DNA of 64,000 bases from Synechococcus sp. MIT S9220 (lineage in GTDB: Bacteria > Cyanobacteriota > Cyanobacteriia > PCC-6307 > Cyanobiaceae), in contig NZ_CP047958.1 of the NCBI RefSeq assembly GCF_014304815.1, forward strand, positions 1,116,001 through 1,180,000, given 5' to 3'. The translations under genes were made by a program, and so were the position numbers. Shown here in pieces: positions 18,397 through 27,263 of this stretch (position 1 is its first letter; every line of letters starts with the position of its first letter). Below the pieces are notes generated by a model. That model had not been told where the DNA came from and ran no database searches. It was given only the letters and a program-made list of their open reading frames with translations.

Positions 18397-18483
18397 GGAG
18401 AGGTGGCCGAGTGGTCGAAGGCGCAGCACTGGAAATGCTGTATAGGGGCAACTCTATCGAGGGTTCGAATCCCTCCCTCTCCG
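18397..18483 (+). tRNA. tRNA-Ser (anticodon GGA)
   Basis: Full class II cloverleaf of 87 bases: acceptor GGAGAGG pairs with CCTCTCC at 18476-18482, discriminator G at 18483. The D-loop region reads GGCCGAGTGGTCGAAGG, the anticodon loop CTGGAAA gives anticodon GGA (reads UCC and UCU), a long variable arm follows, and the T-arm GAGGG TTCGAAT CCCTC is perfect. The 3' CCA is not encoded (GTTTTCC follows), so it must be added enzymatically. Confidence 0.97.
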
Positions 18484-18490
18484 TTTTCCG

Positions 18491-18514
18491 CCGGTCCTAA
18501 GGGACCGGTTTTTT
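18491..18514 (+). terminator. Intrinsic terminator after tRNA-Ser
   Basis: Seven-bp perfect stem CCGGTCC / GGACCGG, loop TAAG, then six T residues (18509-18514), starting seven bases after the tRNA. The orientation suits the plus strand; read from pstB on the minus strand no T-run follows. Confidence 0.92.
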
Positions 18515-18592
18515 ATTGGCACGATCGCAGTGAGCGATCTCCAATGACCAATCTTCTGCTTGATAGCTCAAATTCATCCAATAAACTCTTGA

Positions 18593-19408
18593 TCAACCGA
18601 ATCGACCTGACACGTAATCCTGCGTGGCTTGTTGAGAGGGTGAATTGAAGATCATTTCAGTTTCATTGAACTCCACGAGATAACCGACTTTCCCAGATCC
18701 TCCTTCGACCGCTTCAGCATTAAAGAAAGCGGTCATATCACTCACTCTCAAGGCCTGTTGCATATTGTGAGTCACAATCACGATTGTGAAACTCTTCTTC
18801 AATTCATGCATTGTTTCTTCGATTTTCAATGTCGAGATTGGATCTAGAGCTGAGCAGGGTTCATCCATCAGGATCACTTCCGGTTGAATCGCGATTGTGC
18901 GTGCAATGCAGAGGCGTTGTTGTTGACCACCAGATAGTGAGTACCCACTCTCATTGAGTTTGTCTTTGCACTCATCCCAAACTGCAGCCTGGCGTAGGGA
19001 CCGTTCAACCAACTCATCCATATTCCCGGTATATCCGTTGATTCGAGCTCCGAAAGCAATATTTTCGTAGATACTTTTTGGAAACGGATTCGGCTGCTGG
19101 AACACCATGCCAATACGGCGCCGCACTTCTACCGGATCAACTGAGGGGCCATAAAGATCTGCTCCATCGAATAGAATGCGACCCTTCAGGCTGCAGCCAT
19201 CAATCAGATCATTCATCCGATTCAGTGCTCTCAGAACCGTTGATTTTCCGCAACCTGATGGACCGATAAATGCAGTAACTTTGCCTCGAGGAATATCGCA
19301 GTAAACGTTCTTGACAGCCTCGTAGCTGCCGTAGCTGATTGTGGTGTTCTGAATCGAGAGGCAGATGTCTTTTGAATCTGCGTTGCTCTTCTGGCTGGTG
19401 GAAGTCAT
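18593..19408 (-). CDS. pstB: Phosphate ABC transporter ATPase PstB
   Basis: ATPase of the high-affinity phosphate importer PstSCAB. 271 residues with Walker [10 protein letters not shown] (49-57), [11 protein letters not shown] (101-111, a PstB-specific block), signature LSGGQ (156-160) and Walker B VILMDEP (176-182). It is the last gene of pstC-pstA-pstB, 60 bases after pstA. pstS is not in the window. Expression is expected to follow phosphate starvation through PhoB. Confidence 0.97.
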   Translation of the reverse strand: MTSTSQKSNADSKDICLSIQNTTISYGSYEAVKNVYCDIPRGKVTAFIGPSGCGKSTVLRALNRMNDLIDGCSLKGRILFDGADLYGPSVDPVEVRRRIGMVFQQPNPFPKSIYENIAFGARINGYTGNMDELVERSLRQAAVWDECKDKLNESGYSLSGGQQQRLCIARTIAIQPEVILMDEPCSALDPISTLKIEETMHELKKSFTIVIVTHNMQQALRVSDMTAFFNAEAVEGGSGKVGYLVEFNETEMIFNSPSQQATQDYVSGRFG

Positions 19409-19468
19409 GAGGAGTGACTGACTTTAAGAAAAAAATGGATATCAAGTGATCGGGTAAAGAGTGGTACC

Positions 19469-20374
19469 TCAATTGGAGGCAAAACGTCTTAGCCACCGAG
19501 CAAACAGATTGATGAGCAGGATAAATAGAACAAGTACGAACGATGCTGCCCAAGCGAGTTCGTTTTGAGATTCATAGGGCAGAGTCGCAAAGTTGTAAAT
19601 CAGTACTGAAAGTGTGGCAATCGGGTTGAAAATTGCATCGAACCCCTCAGGCCAGAAGGGTGAAAACAAGGCCGTGAAGATTAACGGTGCTGTCTCTCCT
19701 GCTGCTCTCGCAATCGATAAAACCACACCCGTGGCAATGGGTGTAAAGGCTGAAGGAAGGGTGATTCGCAGAATCGTGATGAACTTGGATGCGCCCACAC
19801 CCAATGAGGCGCGACGGAGGTCGTCGGGAACCAGCTTGAGCCCCTCATCGGTGGTCTTGATGACCGTCGGTAACATCAAAATTGATAATGCAACTCCCCC
19901 TGCAATTGCACTGTAGGAGTTTCCAAAAATAATCTTTGTTTTGACGATCACGGCATAAACAAAGACACCGGCAATAATGGATGGGACACCAGCCATGACG
20001 TTGGTCCCGAAGCGAATAAACTTTGCAAAGACTCCCCCTCCTGAATACTCAGCGAGAAAAATTCCACCTCCTACCCCGACTGGAATGGCGATCAGAGCCG
20101 ATAGAAAGGTGACGATGATGGTTCCGATGACCGCATTGCCAATTCCGCCACCTTCAAGTCCTGTAGAAGATGCAGTGAACAGATTTAAATTAATAACTCC
20201 ACCACCCTTGATCAGCACATAAGCCAGTACGGCAATTAACGGAAGAACGGCAACTGCTGAGAATAATCCAGCCAGCAACGTGAGAATTCTGCTGAGTAAA
20301 TTGCGCCTCAATCCCCCCTTATATGACAGGTCTGGAATATCTCGCCTCAGGCTCGCTGGTGGTGAAAGTGTCAT
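19469..20374 (-). CDS. pstA: Phosphate ABC transporter permease PstA
   Basis: Inner-membrane permease, 301 residues with six hydrophobic helices. The PstA-type core is clear: GVGGGIFLAEYSGGG (about 99-113), NVMAGVPSIIAGVFVY (about 125-140) and the coupling loop RRASLGVGASKFITILRITLPSA (about 188-210), ending with NELAWAASFVLVLFILLINLFARW. Only three bases separate it from pstC. Confidence 0.95.
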   Translation of the reverse strand: MTLSPPASLRRDIPDLSYKGGLRRNLLSRILTLLAGLFSAVAVLPLIAVLAYVLIKGGGVINLNLFTASSTGLEGGGIGNAVIGTIIVTFLSALIAIPVGVGGGIFLAEYSGGGVFAKFIRFGTNVMAGVPSIIAGVFVYAVIVKTKIIFGNSYSAIAGGVALSILMLPTVIKTTDEGLKLVPDDLRRASLGVGASKFITILRITLPSAFTPIATGVVLSIARAAGETAPLIFTALFSPFWPEGFDAIFNPIATLSVLIYNFATLPYESQNELAWAASFVLVLFILLINLFARWLRRFASN

Positions 20375-20377
20375 AGT

Positions 20378-21325
20378 TCAGTACTTGAGGCTCAGACGTT
20401 TGACCAACCATTGGGCAAGAAGGTTCACCGCCAGGGTGAGAATCATCAAGATGAATGCTGCATACATCAACGACGAAACTTGGCTTCCGTCGGCTTCTCC
20501 AAATTGATTGGCAAGCATGGCTGAAATGGTGTTCCCAGGTGCAAGCAGTGACCAGCTGAAGGTGTTCGAATTGCCAATGATCATGGTGACGGCCATCGTT
20601 TCGCCCATGGCACGTCCTAGTGCCAGCATCACACCACCCACAATTCCTGAGATGGCAGCGGGCAACATCACGTTGAGAATGGCCCCCCAGCGTGTTGTGC
20701 CGACGCCGTAGGCGGCTTGACGCAGCTTCATCGGCACCTGGTTGAGTGAGTCTCTGGAGATCGCCGTGATGATCGGCAGAATCATCACAACCAGAATCAA
20801 CACCGCTGGTGTGATTCCAGGTCCCATGGGATCTGTTGAAAAGAGAGGCAGCCAGCCAAGGGTGTTGTGCAGCACTTCAAGGAATGGACGGATGAACGGT
20901 TCCATCACGAAGATGGCCCAAAGCCCCAACACCACTGAGGGAATCGCCGCCAGCAACTCCACCATCAACCCGATCAACGTTCGGATTCTTAGGGGAATGA
21001 TGTTTTCGGTGATGAAAATCGCAGTTCCCACGCCGAGAGGCACAGCAATGAGCAGGGCCAGCAGCGATGTCAGCAGCGTTCCATAAATGGCTGTGAAGGC
21101 CCCGTATTCATCTTTGACGGGATTCCAGTTGGAGGTCACCAGAAATGACCAGCCATATCGGCCCATCGAATCCAGCGATCCCCAGAACACCACGATGAGG
21201 ATCGCTAATAGAACCATTGCCACCACGGAGGCCAGCACGATCGCCAGGATCCTGAAGCCGCCATCCACCGATTTCTCCATTGGCGGACGTCGCCGTAAGC
21301 GATACAGCTCCAACGACCTAGGCAT
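20378..21325 (-). CDS. pstC: Phosphate ABC transporter permease PstC
   Basis: Permease partner of PstA, about 315 residues with six helices. Family marks are WNPVKDEYGAFTAIYGTLLTSLLALLIAVP, the VELLAAIPSVVLGLWAIF block and coupling loop RQAAYGVGTTRWGAILNVMLPAA. The start is uncertain: ATG 21325 (MPRSLELYRLRRRPP) is preferred, but a GTG at 21337 is in frame. It heads pstCAB and is divergent from dnaK3. Confidence 0.94.
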   Translation of the reverse strand: MPRSLELYRLRRRPPMEKSVDGGFRILAIVLASVVAMVLLAILIVVFWGSLDSMGRYGWSFLVTSNWNPVKDEYGAFTAIYGTLLTSLLALLIAVPLGVGTAIFITENIIPLRIRTLIGLMVELLAAIPSVVLGLWAIFVMEPFIRPFLEVLHNTLGWLPLFSTDPMGPGITPAVLILVVMILPIITAISRDSLNQVPMKLRQAAYGVGTTRWGAILNVMLPAAISGIVGGVMLALGRAMGETMAVTMIIGNSNTFSWSLLAPGNTISAMLANQFGEADGSQVSSLMYAAFILMILTLAVNLLAQWLVKRLSLKY

Positions 21326-21373
21326 TCTGTTCTGCACAGACTCTTGAAACGTAACGGTCCAACGGGACCCGGG

Positions 21374-21392
21374 TCACTAAGAGCTCGTTAAC
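21374..21392 (-). promoter_or_regulatory. Candidate degenerate Pho box ahead of pstC
   Basis: On the minus strand GTTAACGA and CTTAGTGA lie exactly 11 bases apart, about 40 bases upstream of pstC. Cyanobacterial PhoB sites are direct repeats of CTTAACCT-like octamers with an 11-base period, and pst genes are standard targets. Only the spacing and the TTA core agree well, so this is tentative. Confidence 0.25.
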
Positions 21393-21470
21393 GCACCCTG
21401 TGGGATTGCGTGTGCGGGGGCTGGGTGAGAGCTGTTTGGGCCGTTACCGTGGAATTCCACACAGGCTTTT

Positions 21471-23474
21471 ATGGGCCGGATCGTCGGAATCGACCTGGGT
21501 ACCACCAATTCCGTCGTGGCTGTTCTTGAGGCCGGGCGGCCCGTGGTGATTGCCAATGCGGAGGGGACCCGCACGACCCCCTCTGTCTTGGGGTACACCA
21601 AAGACAACGAACTACTGGTGGGTCAACCAGCTCGACGTCAGCTGGTTCTCAATCCGCGCAACACCTTCTCCAACCTCAAGCGTTTTGTTGGTCGGGCCTG
21701 GGATGAGCTCGACGACGGATCCCTCACTGTTCCCTACACGGTCCGTTCCAACAGCCAAGGCAATGTCCGCGTGGCTTGTCCTCAGACCGAGCGTGAGTAT
21801 GCCCCTGAGGAACTCGTGGCCAGCATCCTGCGCAAGCTGGTGGATGACGCTTCGACCTATCTCGGAGAAGAGGTGGAATCTGCAGTCATCACTGTTCCCG
21901 CCTACTTCAATGATGCCCAGCGTCAGGCCACTCGCGATGCCGGTCGCTTAGCGGGTATCAATGTTGAGCGGATTCTCAACGAACCCACCGCTGCTGCTCT
22001 CGCTTACGGCTTTGATCGCAGTGCGGTCCGTCGCGCCCTCGTTTTTGATCTCGGCGGCGGAACCTTCGATGTGTCGCTGCTGAGGATCGCCAATGGTGTT
22101 TTCGATGTCAAAGCCACCAATGGAGACACCCAACTGGGGGGTAACGACTTTGATCAACGCATTGTTGACTGGCTCGCGGAAGCGTTTCTCAAGGAGCACG
22201 CTGTCGACCTGAGGCGTGATCGTCAGGCTCTGCAACGACTCACCGAAGCTGCTGAAAAGGCCAAGCAGGAGCTCTCCGGGGTGACTTCAACCCCCGTTTC
22301 TCTGCCCTTCATCGCTACGGGCGCTGATGGTCCTCTTCACATCGAAACAACACTCGACCGGGAGACTTTCGAGGGTTTGTGCCCTGATCTTCTCGACCGG
22401 TTGCTCGTTCCGGTTCAGTCAGCGCTCAGAGATTCCGGTTGGGCCGCTGAAGATATTGATGACGTGGTGCTTGTTGGCGGAAGCACCCGCATGCCGATGG
22501 TGCAGCAGTTGGTCAGAACACTGATTCCCAATGATCCCTGCCAGTCGGTGAATCCAGATGAGGTCGTTGCCGTCGGTGCAGCGGTCCAGGCAGGAATTAT
22601 CACCGGTGAATTGCGCGATCTGCTTCTCAATGACGTCACGCCGCTTTCGCTGGGTTTGGAAACCATCGGAGGGCTGATGAAGGTGCTGATTCCGCGCAAT
22701 ACCCAGATCCCTGTTCGTCAGTCCGACGTGTTCAGTACTTCGGAGCCCAATCAATCCTCTGTCGAAATTCATGTTTGGCAGGGAGAGCGCCAGATGGCGA
22801 CCGATAACAAGTCACTCGGACGTTTCCGTCTCTCGGGTATTCCTCCCGCGCCGCGTGGTGTGCCTCAGATTCAGGTTGCCTTTGACATCGATGCCAACGG
22901 AATCCTTCAGGTGAGTGCAACGGATCGGACAACGGGCCGGAAGCAGTCGGTGACTATCCAAGGAGGATCAACGCTCAGTGAGGATGAAATTCAGGGTCTC
23001 CTTGCTGAAGCCGAAGCACGCGCTGATGAAGACCGTCGCAAGCGCTCCACCATTGAGCGGCGCAATTCGGCGATGACTCTGGTGGCACAGGCAGAGCGGC
23101 GCCTTCGTGACGCTGCGCTGGAGCTCGGCCCTTACGGAGCTGAACGTCAGCAAAGGGCGGTGGAGATGTCGGTTCGTGATGTTCAGGATCTCCTGCAACA
23201 GGATGATCTTCAAGAGCTCGAGATGGCTGTGAGCGGTCTTCAGGAAGCGTTATTCGGTCTGAACCGCCGCCTCACGGCTGAGCGTCAGACCGAGGCAGGT
23301 CCCTTGCAGGGACTCAAAAGCACTCTCGGCACTCTCAAGGATGAGCTGTTTGCTGAAGACGACTGGGATGATGACCCCTGGGCATCGCCACAATCCCGCT
23401 ACGACCGTTACGACGGACGCATGAGCGGTGGACGAAGAGGGATTGACCCTTGGGACGATGACAACTTCCGCTGA
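21471..23474 (+). CDS. dnaK3: Hsp70 chaperone, DnaK3 type
   Basis: ATP-driven Hsp70 chaperone, 667 residues, starting [16 protein letters not shown]. The nucleotide-binding domain (1-380) carries [26 protein letters not shown] and [12 protein letters not shown]; the peptide-binding domain follows to about 510. The lid and tail differ from DnaK1/2: after a helical lid the protein ends in an acidic, Asp/Trp-rich tail ([20 protein letters not shown]) with RYDRYDGR. Synechocystis DnaK3, also paired with a J protein, has been linked to the thylakoid membrane, so the DnaK3 assignment rests on the tail and the overlapping dnaJ. The last 17 bases overlap dnaJ. Confidence 0.9.
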   Translation: MGRIVGIDLGTTNSVVAVLEAGRPVVIANAEGTRTTPSVLGYTKDNELLVGQPARRQLVLNPRNTFSNLKRFVGRAWDELDDGSLTVPYTVRSNSQGNVRVACPQTEREYAPEELVASILRKLVDDASTYLGEEVESAVITVPAYFNDAQRQATRDAGRLAGINVERILNEPTAAALAYGFDRSAVRRALVFDLGGGTFDVSLLRIANGVFDVKATNGDTQLGGNDFDQRIVDWLAEAFLKEHAVDLRRDRQALQRLTEAAEKAKQELSGVTSTPVSLPFIATGADGPLHIETTLDRETFEGLCPDLLDRLLVPVQSALRDSGWAAEDIDDVVLVGGSTRMPMVQQLVRTLIPNDPCQSVNPDEVVAVGAAVQAGIITGELRDLLLNDVTPLSLGLETIGGLMKVLIPRNTQIPVRQSDVFSTSEPNQSSVEIHVWQGERQMATDNKSLGRFRLSGIPPAPRGVPQIQVAFDIDANGILQVSATDRTTGRKQSVTIQGGSTLSEDEIQGLLAEAEARADEDRRKRSTIERRNSAMTLVAQAERRLRDAALELGPYGAERQQRAVEMSVRDVQDLLQQDDLQELEMAVSGLQEALFGLNRRLTAERQTEAGPLQGLKSTLGTLKDELFAEDDWDDDPWASPQSRYDRYDGRMSGGRRGIDPWDDDNFR

Positions 23475-24402
23475 ACCGGACTACTGGTCATTGCTTGGTC
23501 TGGAGCCTGGTGCAGCTCCAGACGCGCTCAAGCGGGCATTCAGGCGTGAAGCCAGACGCTGGCATCCCGATCTGAATGGCAATGATCGTCACGCCGAAGA
23601 ACGCTTCAAGCTTGTTAATGAGGCCTATGCCGTACTCAGCAATCCTGACCGGCGCAAGGAATGGCAGACGCGCCAACGCGGAGGAGTTGCTGCAACTGAC
23701 CCGTTCAGCACTGGATTTCCCGATTTTGAGGACTACCTAGCTGTTGTCCTCGGTCTGGAACGAGAGCCTATTCGTCGAGAACAGGCTCCAAGAGACCATG
23801 ACGAGCGAGAGCAGTCGTCAGAGCCAAGCGCAGAGACTGATCAGGCCTATGGGGCTCACTGGCCTGAGGCCTCGCCGCAACCACCCCCTCCGGTGCGCAG
23901 TGAAGACGATCTGGAAACGGTTGTTGATCTCTCACCGGATCAGGCCCTTCAGGGCACAACCGTGGAGTTGGAACTCGGTGACGGCACCCTGGTTGAAGTC
24001 GGGACTCCGCCTCGGGCAGGTGATGGTTGGCGGTTGCGTCTGGAGGGTGTTGCACCGGGAGGTCGCGATCATTTCCTGCATCTGCGGGTGATCACGGATG
24101 ACGGTCTGCGCATTGATGGTCTTCGGGTGCATTACCGACTTGAGTTGCTGCCTCCGGACGCAGCGCTTGGTTGTGCCGTTGATGTACCCACTCTTTCTGG
24201 CCCAGTGACTCTTCAGGTTCCTCCCGGTTCATCCAGCGGACGATTGCTGAGATTGCGCGGTCGCGGTCTTCAGCTTGGAGACGATTGCGGCGACCAACTT
24301 GTGGAAATTGTGATCGTGATCCCAGCGGCCCTGGATGACGATGAACGGGCGCTTTATCAACGACTGCAGGAACTCAGTCTCGAGCGTGCCAACACGTTCT
24401 AA
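23458..24402 (+). CDS. J-domain co-chaperone (DnaJ family, no zinc finger)
   Basis: Type II J protein, about 314 residues, the partner of DnaK3. The J domain is at about 8-73 with the essential HPD in RRWHPDLNG (about 36-44). It is followed by an acidic, proline-rich linker (about 95-145) in place of the usual Gly/Phe region, then a C-terminal substrate-binding domain including DGTLVEVGTPPRAGDGWRLR and PPGSSSGRLLRLRGRG. The cysteine zinc-finger domain of type I DnaJ is absent. The ATG at 23458 lies inside the dnaK3 end, implying translational coupling. Confidence 0.9.
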   Translation: MTTSAEPDYWSLLGLEPGAAPDALKRAFRREARRWHPDLNGNDRHAEERFKLVNEAYAVLSNPDRRKEWQTRQRGGVAATDPFSTGFPDFEDYLAVVLGLEREPIRREQAPRDHDEREQSSEPSAETDQAYGAHWPEASPQPPPPVRSEDDLETVVDLSPDQALQGTTVELELGDGTLVEVGTPPRAGDGWRLRLEGVAPGGRDHFLHLRVITDDGLRIDGLRVHYRLELLPPDAALGCAVDVPTLSGPVTLQVPPGSSSGRLLRLRGRGLQLGDDCGDQLVEIVIVIPAALDDDERALYQRLQELSLERANTF

Positions 24403-24444
24403 GCCGCTGTTCCGATGAGAGACTGCTGTTGACGATTGATCAGC

Positions 24445-24873
24445 ATGTTGGTTCACGTGCTCCTGTACGACGCAGGACAGGACAGCGAAGGCATTCACTC
24501 CCTCGAGCTGTCAGGTCAGACGGTGGTGTTGATGTTTGAGAACCGCGATGATGCTGATCGCTATGCCGGACTACTGGAAGCGCAGGACTTTCCAACACCC
24601 ACCGTTGAAGCTCTTGATCGTGAGGAGATCGAGCTGTTCTGCCGTGAAGCCGGTTATGAGGCCCGATTCGTCTCCGATGGTTTTGTGCCTCAGTCGGATG
24701 ATGAACGGCTGATGCTGGCGCCACCGAGTGCCAATCGTGACGTGGCCAATTGGCAGGAGCAGGAGCCGGAACAGGATCCAAGCCAGGGGCAGGACCTCGC
24801 ATCCAACGACGAATCCGATCCCTCAATCCAGGATCTTGATGATGTGCGACGGCGGCTTGAGGGCCTTCTTTAA
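24445..24873 (+). CDS. DUF3110 domain protein
   Basis: A 142-residue soluble protein with an N-terminal DUF3110 fold (about 1-90: MLVHVLLYDAG, GQTVVLMFENRDDADRYAGLLEAQDFPTP), followed by an acidic, Gln/Glu/Asp-rich disordered tail and a short C-terminal helix (DDVRRRLEGLL). DUF3110 proteins are found in cyanobacteria and plastid-bearing plants; function unknown. The ATG at 24445 is the family-like start. It stands 42 bases after dnaJ and two bases before murQ, so all four may be co-transcribed. Confidence 0.75.
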   Translation: MLVHVLLYDAGQDSEGIHSLELSGQTVVLMFENRDDADRYAGLLEAQDFPTPTVEALDREEIELFCREAGYEARFVSDGFVPQSDDERLMLAPPSANRDVANWQEQEPEQDPSQGQDLASNDESDPSIQDLDDVRRRLEGLL

Positions 24874-24875
24874 AC

Positions 24876-25853
24876 ATGGCTGACGTTCCATCCATTGGCT
24901 CTGGTTCCGGCTCCGCTTTGGTGTCTCCTTCGGATGACCGGGGCTATCTGCTCACCGAACAGGTGAATCCAGCGAGTGATCAACTTGATCAGCTCTCCAC
25001 CGATGCATTGGTCGAGCTGTTCATCGACGAGGATCGCAGGCCCCAAGAGGCTGTGTTTGCGGCGAGAAAGGCTCTGAGCCAGGCCGTTGACGCAATTGCC
25101 GAACGACTTCAGCGGAGCGGCCGATTGTTTTATCTGGGTGCTGGCACATCAGGGCGACTTGGCGTTCTGGATGCTGCCGAATGTCCACCCACCTTCTGCA
25201 GCCCACCGGAGCTGGTGCAGGGCATTCTTGCCGGGGGTGCTCCGGCTCTGTTGCGGAGTTCCGAGGGTCTTGAAGATCTTGAATCTGCTGCGATCACTGA
25301 TCTTCAGGAACGTGGTTTTCGCGCGGAGGATTGCTTGGTTGGTATCGCTGCGGGAGGGACGACTCCTTACGTCCGCGGTGGACTCAGCTATGCCAAGCAG
25401 CTCGGTGCACTCACGATTGCCATGGCGTGTGTTCCCTCGGAGCAGGCACCTCTGCCTTGCGCGATCGACATTCGACTGCTGACAGGACCTGAGCTGTTGA
25501 CAGGTTCAACGCGCCTGAAGGCTGGAACGGCCACAAAAATGGCACTGAATATTCTCTCAACAGGCGTGATGGTTCGGCTTGGCAAGGTTTACGGCAACCG
25601 GATGGTCGACGTTGCTGCCAGCAACAGCAAGCTTGTTGACCGCTCCATACGGATGCTCAGGGACCTTCTCGGGATGAAACGAGACGCTGCTCTAGATCTG
25701 TTGGAACGCGCCCAGGGATCGGTGAAACGTGCACTGCTGATGGGTAGTTGTGATCTGGGGGCGAATGAAGCTGATGCTCTGCTTGAAGCTCATGCTGCTG
25801 ATCTGAGATCAGCGCTGGCCAGTCAGGGCAAGTCTCTCTCTGTTCAGAGTTGA
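24876..25853 (+). CDS. murQ: N-acetylmuramic acid 6-phosphate etherase
   Basis: Removes the lactyl ether from MurNAc-6-phosphate to give GlcNAc-6-phosphate, a step of peptidoglycan recycling. 325 residues with a SIS fold: TSGRLGVLDAAECPPTF (91-107) and the catalytic-region segment TGSTRLKAGTATKMALNILSTG (about 209-230) are diagnostic. It follows DUF3110 by two bases and its last ten bases overlap the end of mtnP on the other strand. No murP or anmK is in view, so the source of substrate is unknown. Confidence 0.95.
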   Translation: MADVPSIGSGSGSALVSPSDDRGYLLTEQVNPASDQLDQLSTDALVELFIDEDRRPQEAVFAARKALSQAVDAIAERLQRSGRLFYLGAGTSGRLGVLDAAECPPTFCSPPELVQGILAGGAPALLRSSEGLEDLESAAITDLQERGFRAEDCLVGIAAGGTTPYVRGGLSYAKQLGALTIAMACVPSEQAPLPCAIDIRLLTGPELLTGSTRLKAGTATKMALNILSTGVMVRLGKVYGNRMVDVAASNSKLVDRSIRMLRDLLGMKRDAALDLLERAQGSVKRALLMGSCDLGANEADALLEAHAADLRSALASQGKSLSVQS

Positions 25854-26758
25854 ACGCTGCCCCAGTAAGGACTGGTGAACAGGTCGAGGCGCTCACGGGT
25901 TGCTGCAGGAACCGCCTCAGGAGGCGTCATCAGCGCATGTTCCAGTGCTCGGTGTGCTGGCGATTCGGGCCGCTCTTTGCTGAAGTTGCCCATCAAGTTT
26001 TCCAGGATTGGTCCGGTTGCCGTTGCATTGGCTTTGAGGTTGCCGATCACCATGTCCACGGTGACGGCGTCATGGTCGTCGTGCCAGCAGTCGAAGTCCG
26101 TCACCATGCTGAGTGAGGCATAGGCGATTTCCGCTTCTCTCGCCAAGCGTGCTTCCGTGTGGTTGGTCATGCCAATCACATCGCAACCCCAGCTTCGGTA
26201 GAGCTCGCTTTCTGCACGGGTTGAAAACGCTGGACCTTCCATGCAGAGATAGGTTCCACCACGATGCAGATGGTGCCCCACGGGCATGGCGGTCGCTGCT
26301 GACGTTGCCAACCATTCACTGAGGATCGGGCAGAAGGGATCAGCCAAGCTGACGTGCGCAACGCATCCGTCTCCGAAAAATGACTGAGGGCGTTGCCTGG
26401 TCCGATCGATGAATTGATGCGGCACCACCATGTCGCGTGGTCTCAGGTGTTCTCTCAGCGATCCCACGGCAGACACTGAAATCAGCCAGCGCACTCCGAG
26501 GCTTCGCATGGCCCAGATGTTGGCTCGATACGGCACTTCGCTGGGAAGCAGATGGTGCTGACTTCCATGACGAGCCAGAAAAACCACCTCAACGCCATGG
26601 AGTGTTCCGACTCTCAGTGCATCCGATGGCTTGCCAAATGGAGTGTCGGTTTGCACTTCACGCACCGATTCCAGGTTGTTGATGGAATAAAGACCGCTGC
26701 CACCGATTACTCCCACCCGGGCGGAATCAAGCTCTGGGCCTGAGGCTGTTTGACTCAT
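25844..26758 (-). CDS. mtnP: 5'-methylthioadenosine phosphorylase
   Basis: Purine phosphorylase cleaving methylthioadenosine to adenine and methylthioribose 1-phosphate, clearing a by-product of polyamine synthesis. 304 residues from ATG 26758 (MSQTASGPELDSARVGVIGG). Motifs are GGSGLY (19-24), ARHGSQHHLLPSEVPYRAN (about 60-80), a CMEGPAFSTRAESE block and GMTNHTEARLAREAE, the last pointing to MTA rather than guanosine. A longer frame to 26911 would overlap the cyclophilin gene and is rejected. The last three bases of the stop region overlap murQ. Confidence 0.92.
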   Translation of the reverse strand: MSQTASGPELDSARVGVIGGSGLYSINNLESVREVQTDTPFGKPSDALRVGTLHGVEVVFLARHGSQHHLLPSEVPYRANIWAMRSLGVRWLISVSAVGSLREHLRPRDMVVPHQFIDRTRQRPQSFFGDGCVAHVSLADPFCPILSEWLATSAATAMPVGHHLHRGGTYLCMEGPAFSTRAESELYRSWGCDVIGMTNHTEARLAREAEIAYASLSMVTDFDCWHDDHDAVTVDMVIGNLKANATATGPILENLMGNFSKERPESPAHRALEHALMTPPEAVPAATRERLDLFTSPYWGSVQL

Positions 26759-26819
26759 GGCGTGATTGAGGTCGGCCTGCACAGTCACCTGCCTAGCATG
26801 GTGTTTTCGGATTGACGCC

Positions 26820-27263
26820 TTGACGACCGTTCTCATGTCCACGGACGCCGGCGATATCAAGCTGGAGATGTTCGAACAGGACGCTCCCAACACCGTTGCC
26901 AATTTTGTCAAGCTTGCGCGTGATGGCTTTTATGACGGGCTTGCCTTCCACCGAGTGATCGACGGTTTCATGGCCCAGGGTGGATGCCCCAATAGCCGTG
27001 AGGGTTCACGAGGCACTCCTGGTACAGGCGGTCCCGGTTACATGATCGATTGCGAGATCAACAGCAAAAAGCACGTTCCTGGTGCCCTGTCGATGGCTCA
27101 TGCCGGTCGCAATACAGGAGGCAGCCAGTTTTTCATCGTCCATGACGCTCAGCCTCACCTGGATGGTGTTCACACCGTTTTCGGACTGACCGGTGATATG
27201 GACGTGGTGATGGCCATCAAAAACGGCACACGCATCCAAAAGGTCACCGTTCAGGACCAGTGA
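26820..27263 (+). CDS. Cyclophilin-type peptidyl-prolyl isomerase
   Basis: Single-domain bacterial cyclophilin, 147 residues, with no signal peptide, so probably cytoplasmic. The active site is present: [13 protein letters not shown] (43-55, with R45, F50, Q53) and GGSQFFIV (100-107). The best start is TTG at 26820 (reading [13 protein letters not shown]), matching the family N-terminus; the next ATG at 26835 would cut the first strand. Divergent from mtnP, and its last 13 bases overlap the end of ribBA. Confidence 0.92.
   Translation: MTTVLMSTDAGDIKLEMFEQDAPNTVANFVKLARDGFYDGLAFHRVIDGFMAQGGCPNSREGSRGTPGTGGPGYMIDCEINSKKHVPGALSMAHAGRNTGGSQFFIVHDAQPHLDGVHTVFGLTGDMDVVMAIKNGTRIQKVTVQDQ

Noticed and set aside
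18523-18539. GATCGC / GCGATC dyad as a pstB terminator
   Set aside because: No T-run follows on the minus strand; stem is only six pairs.
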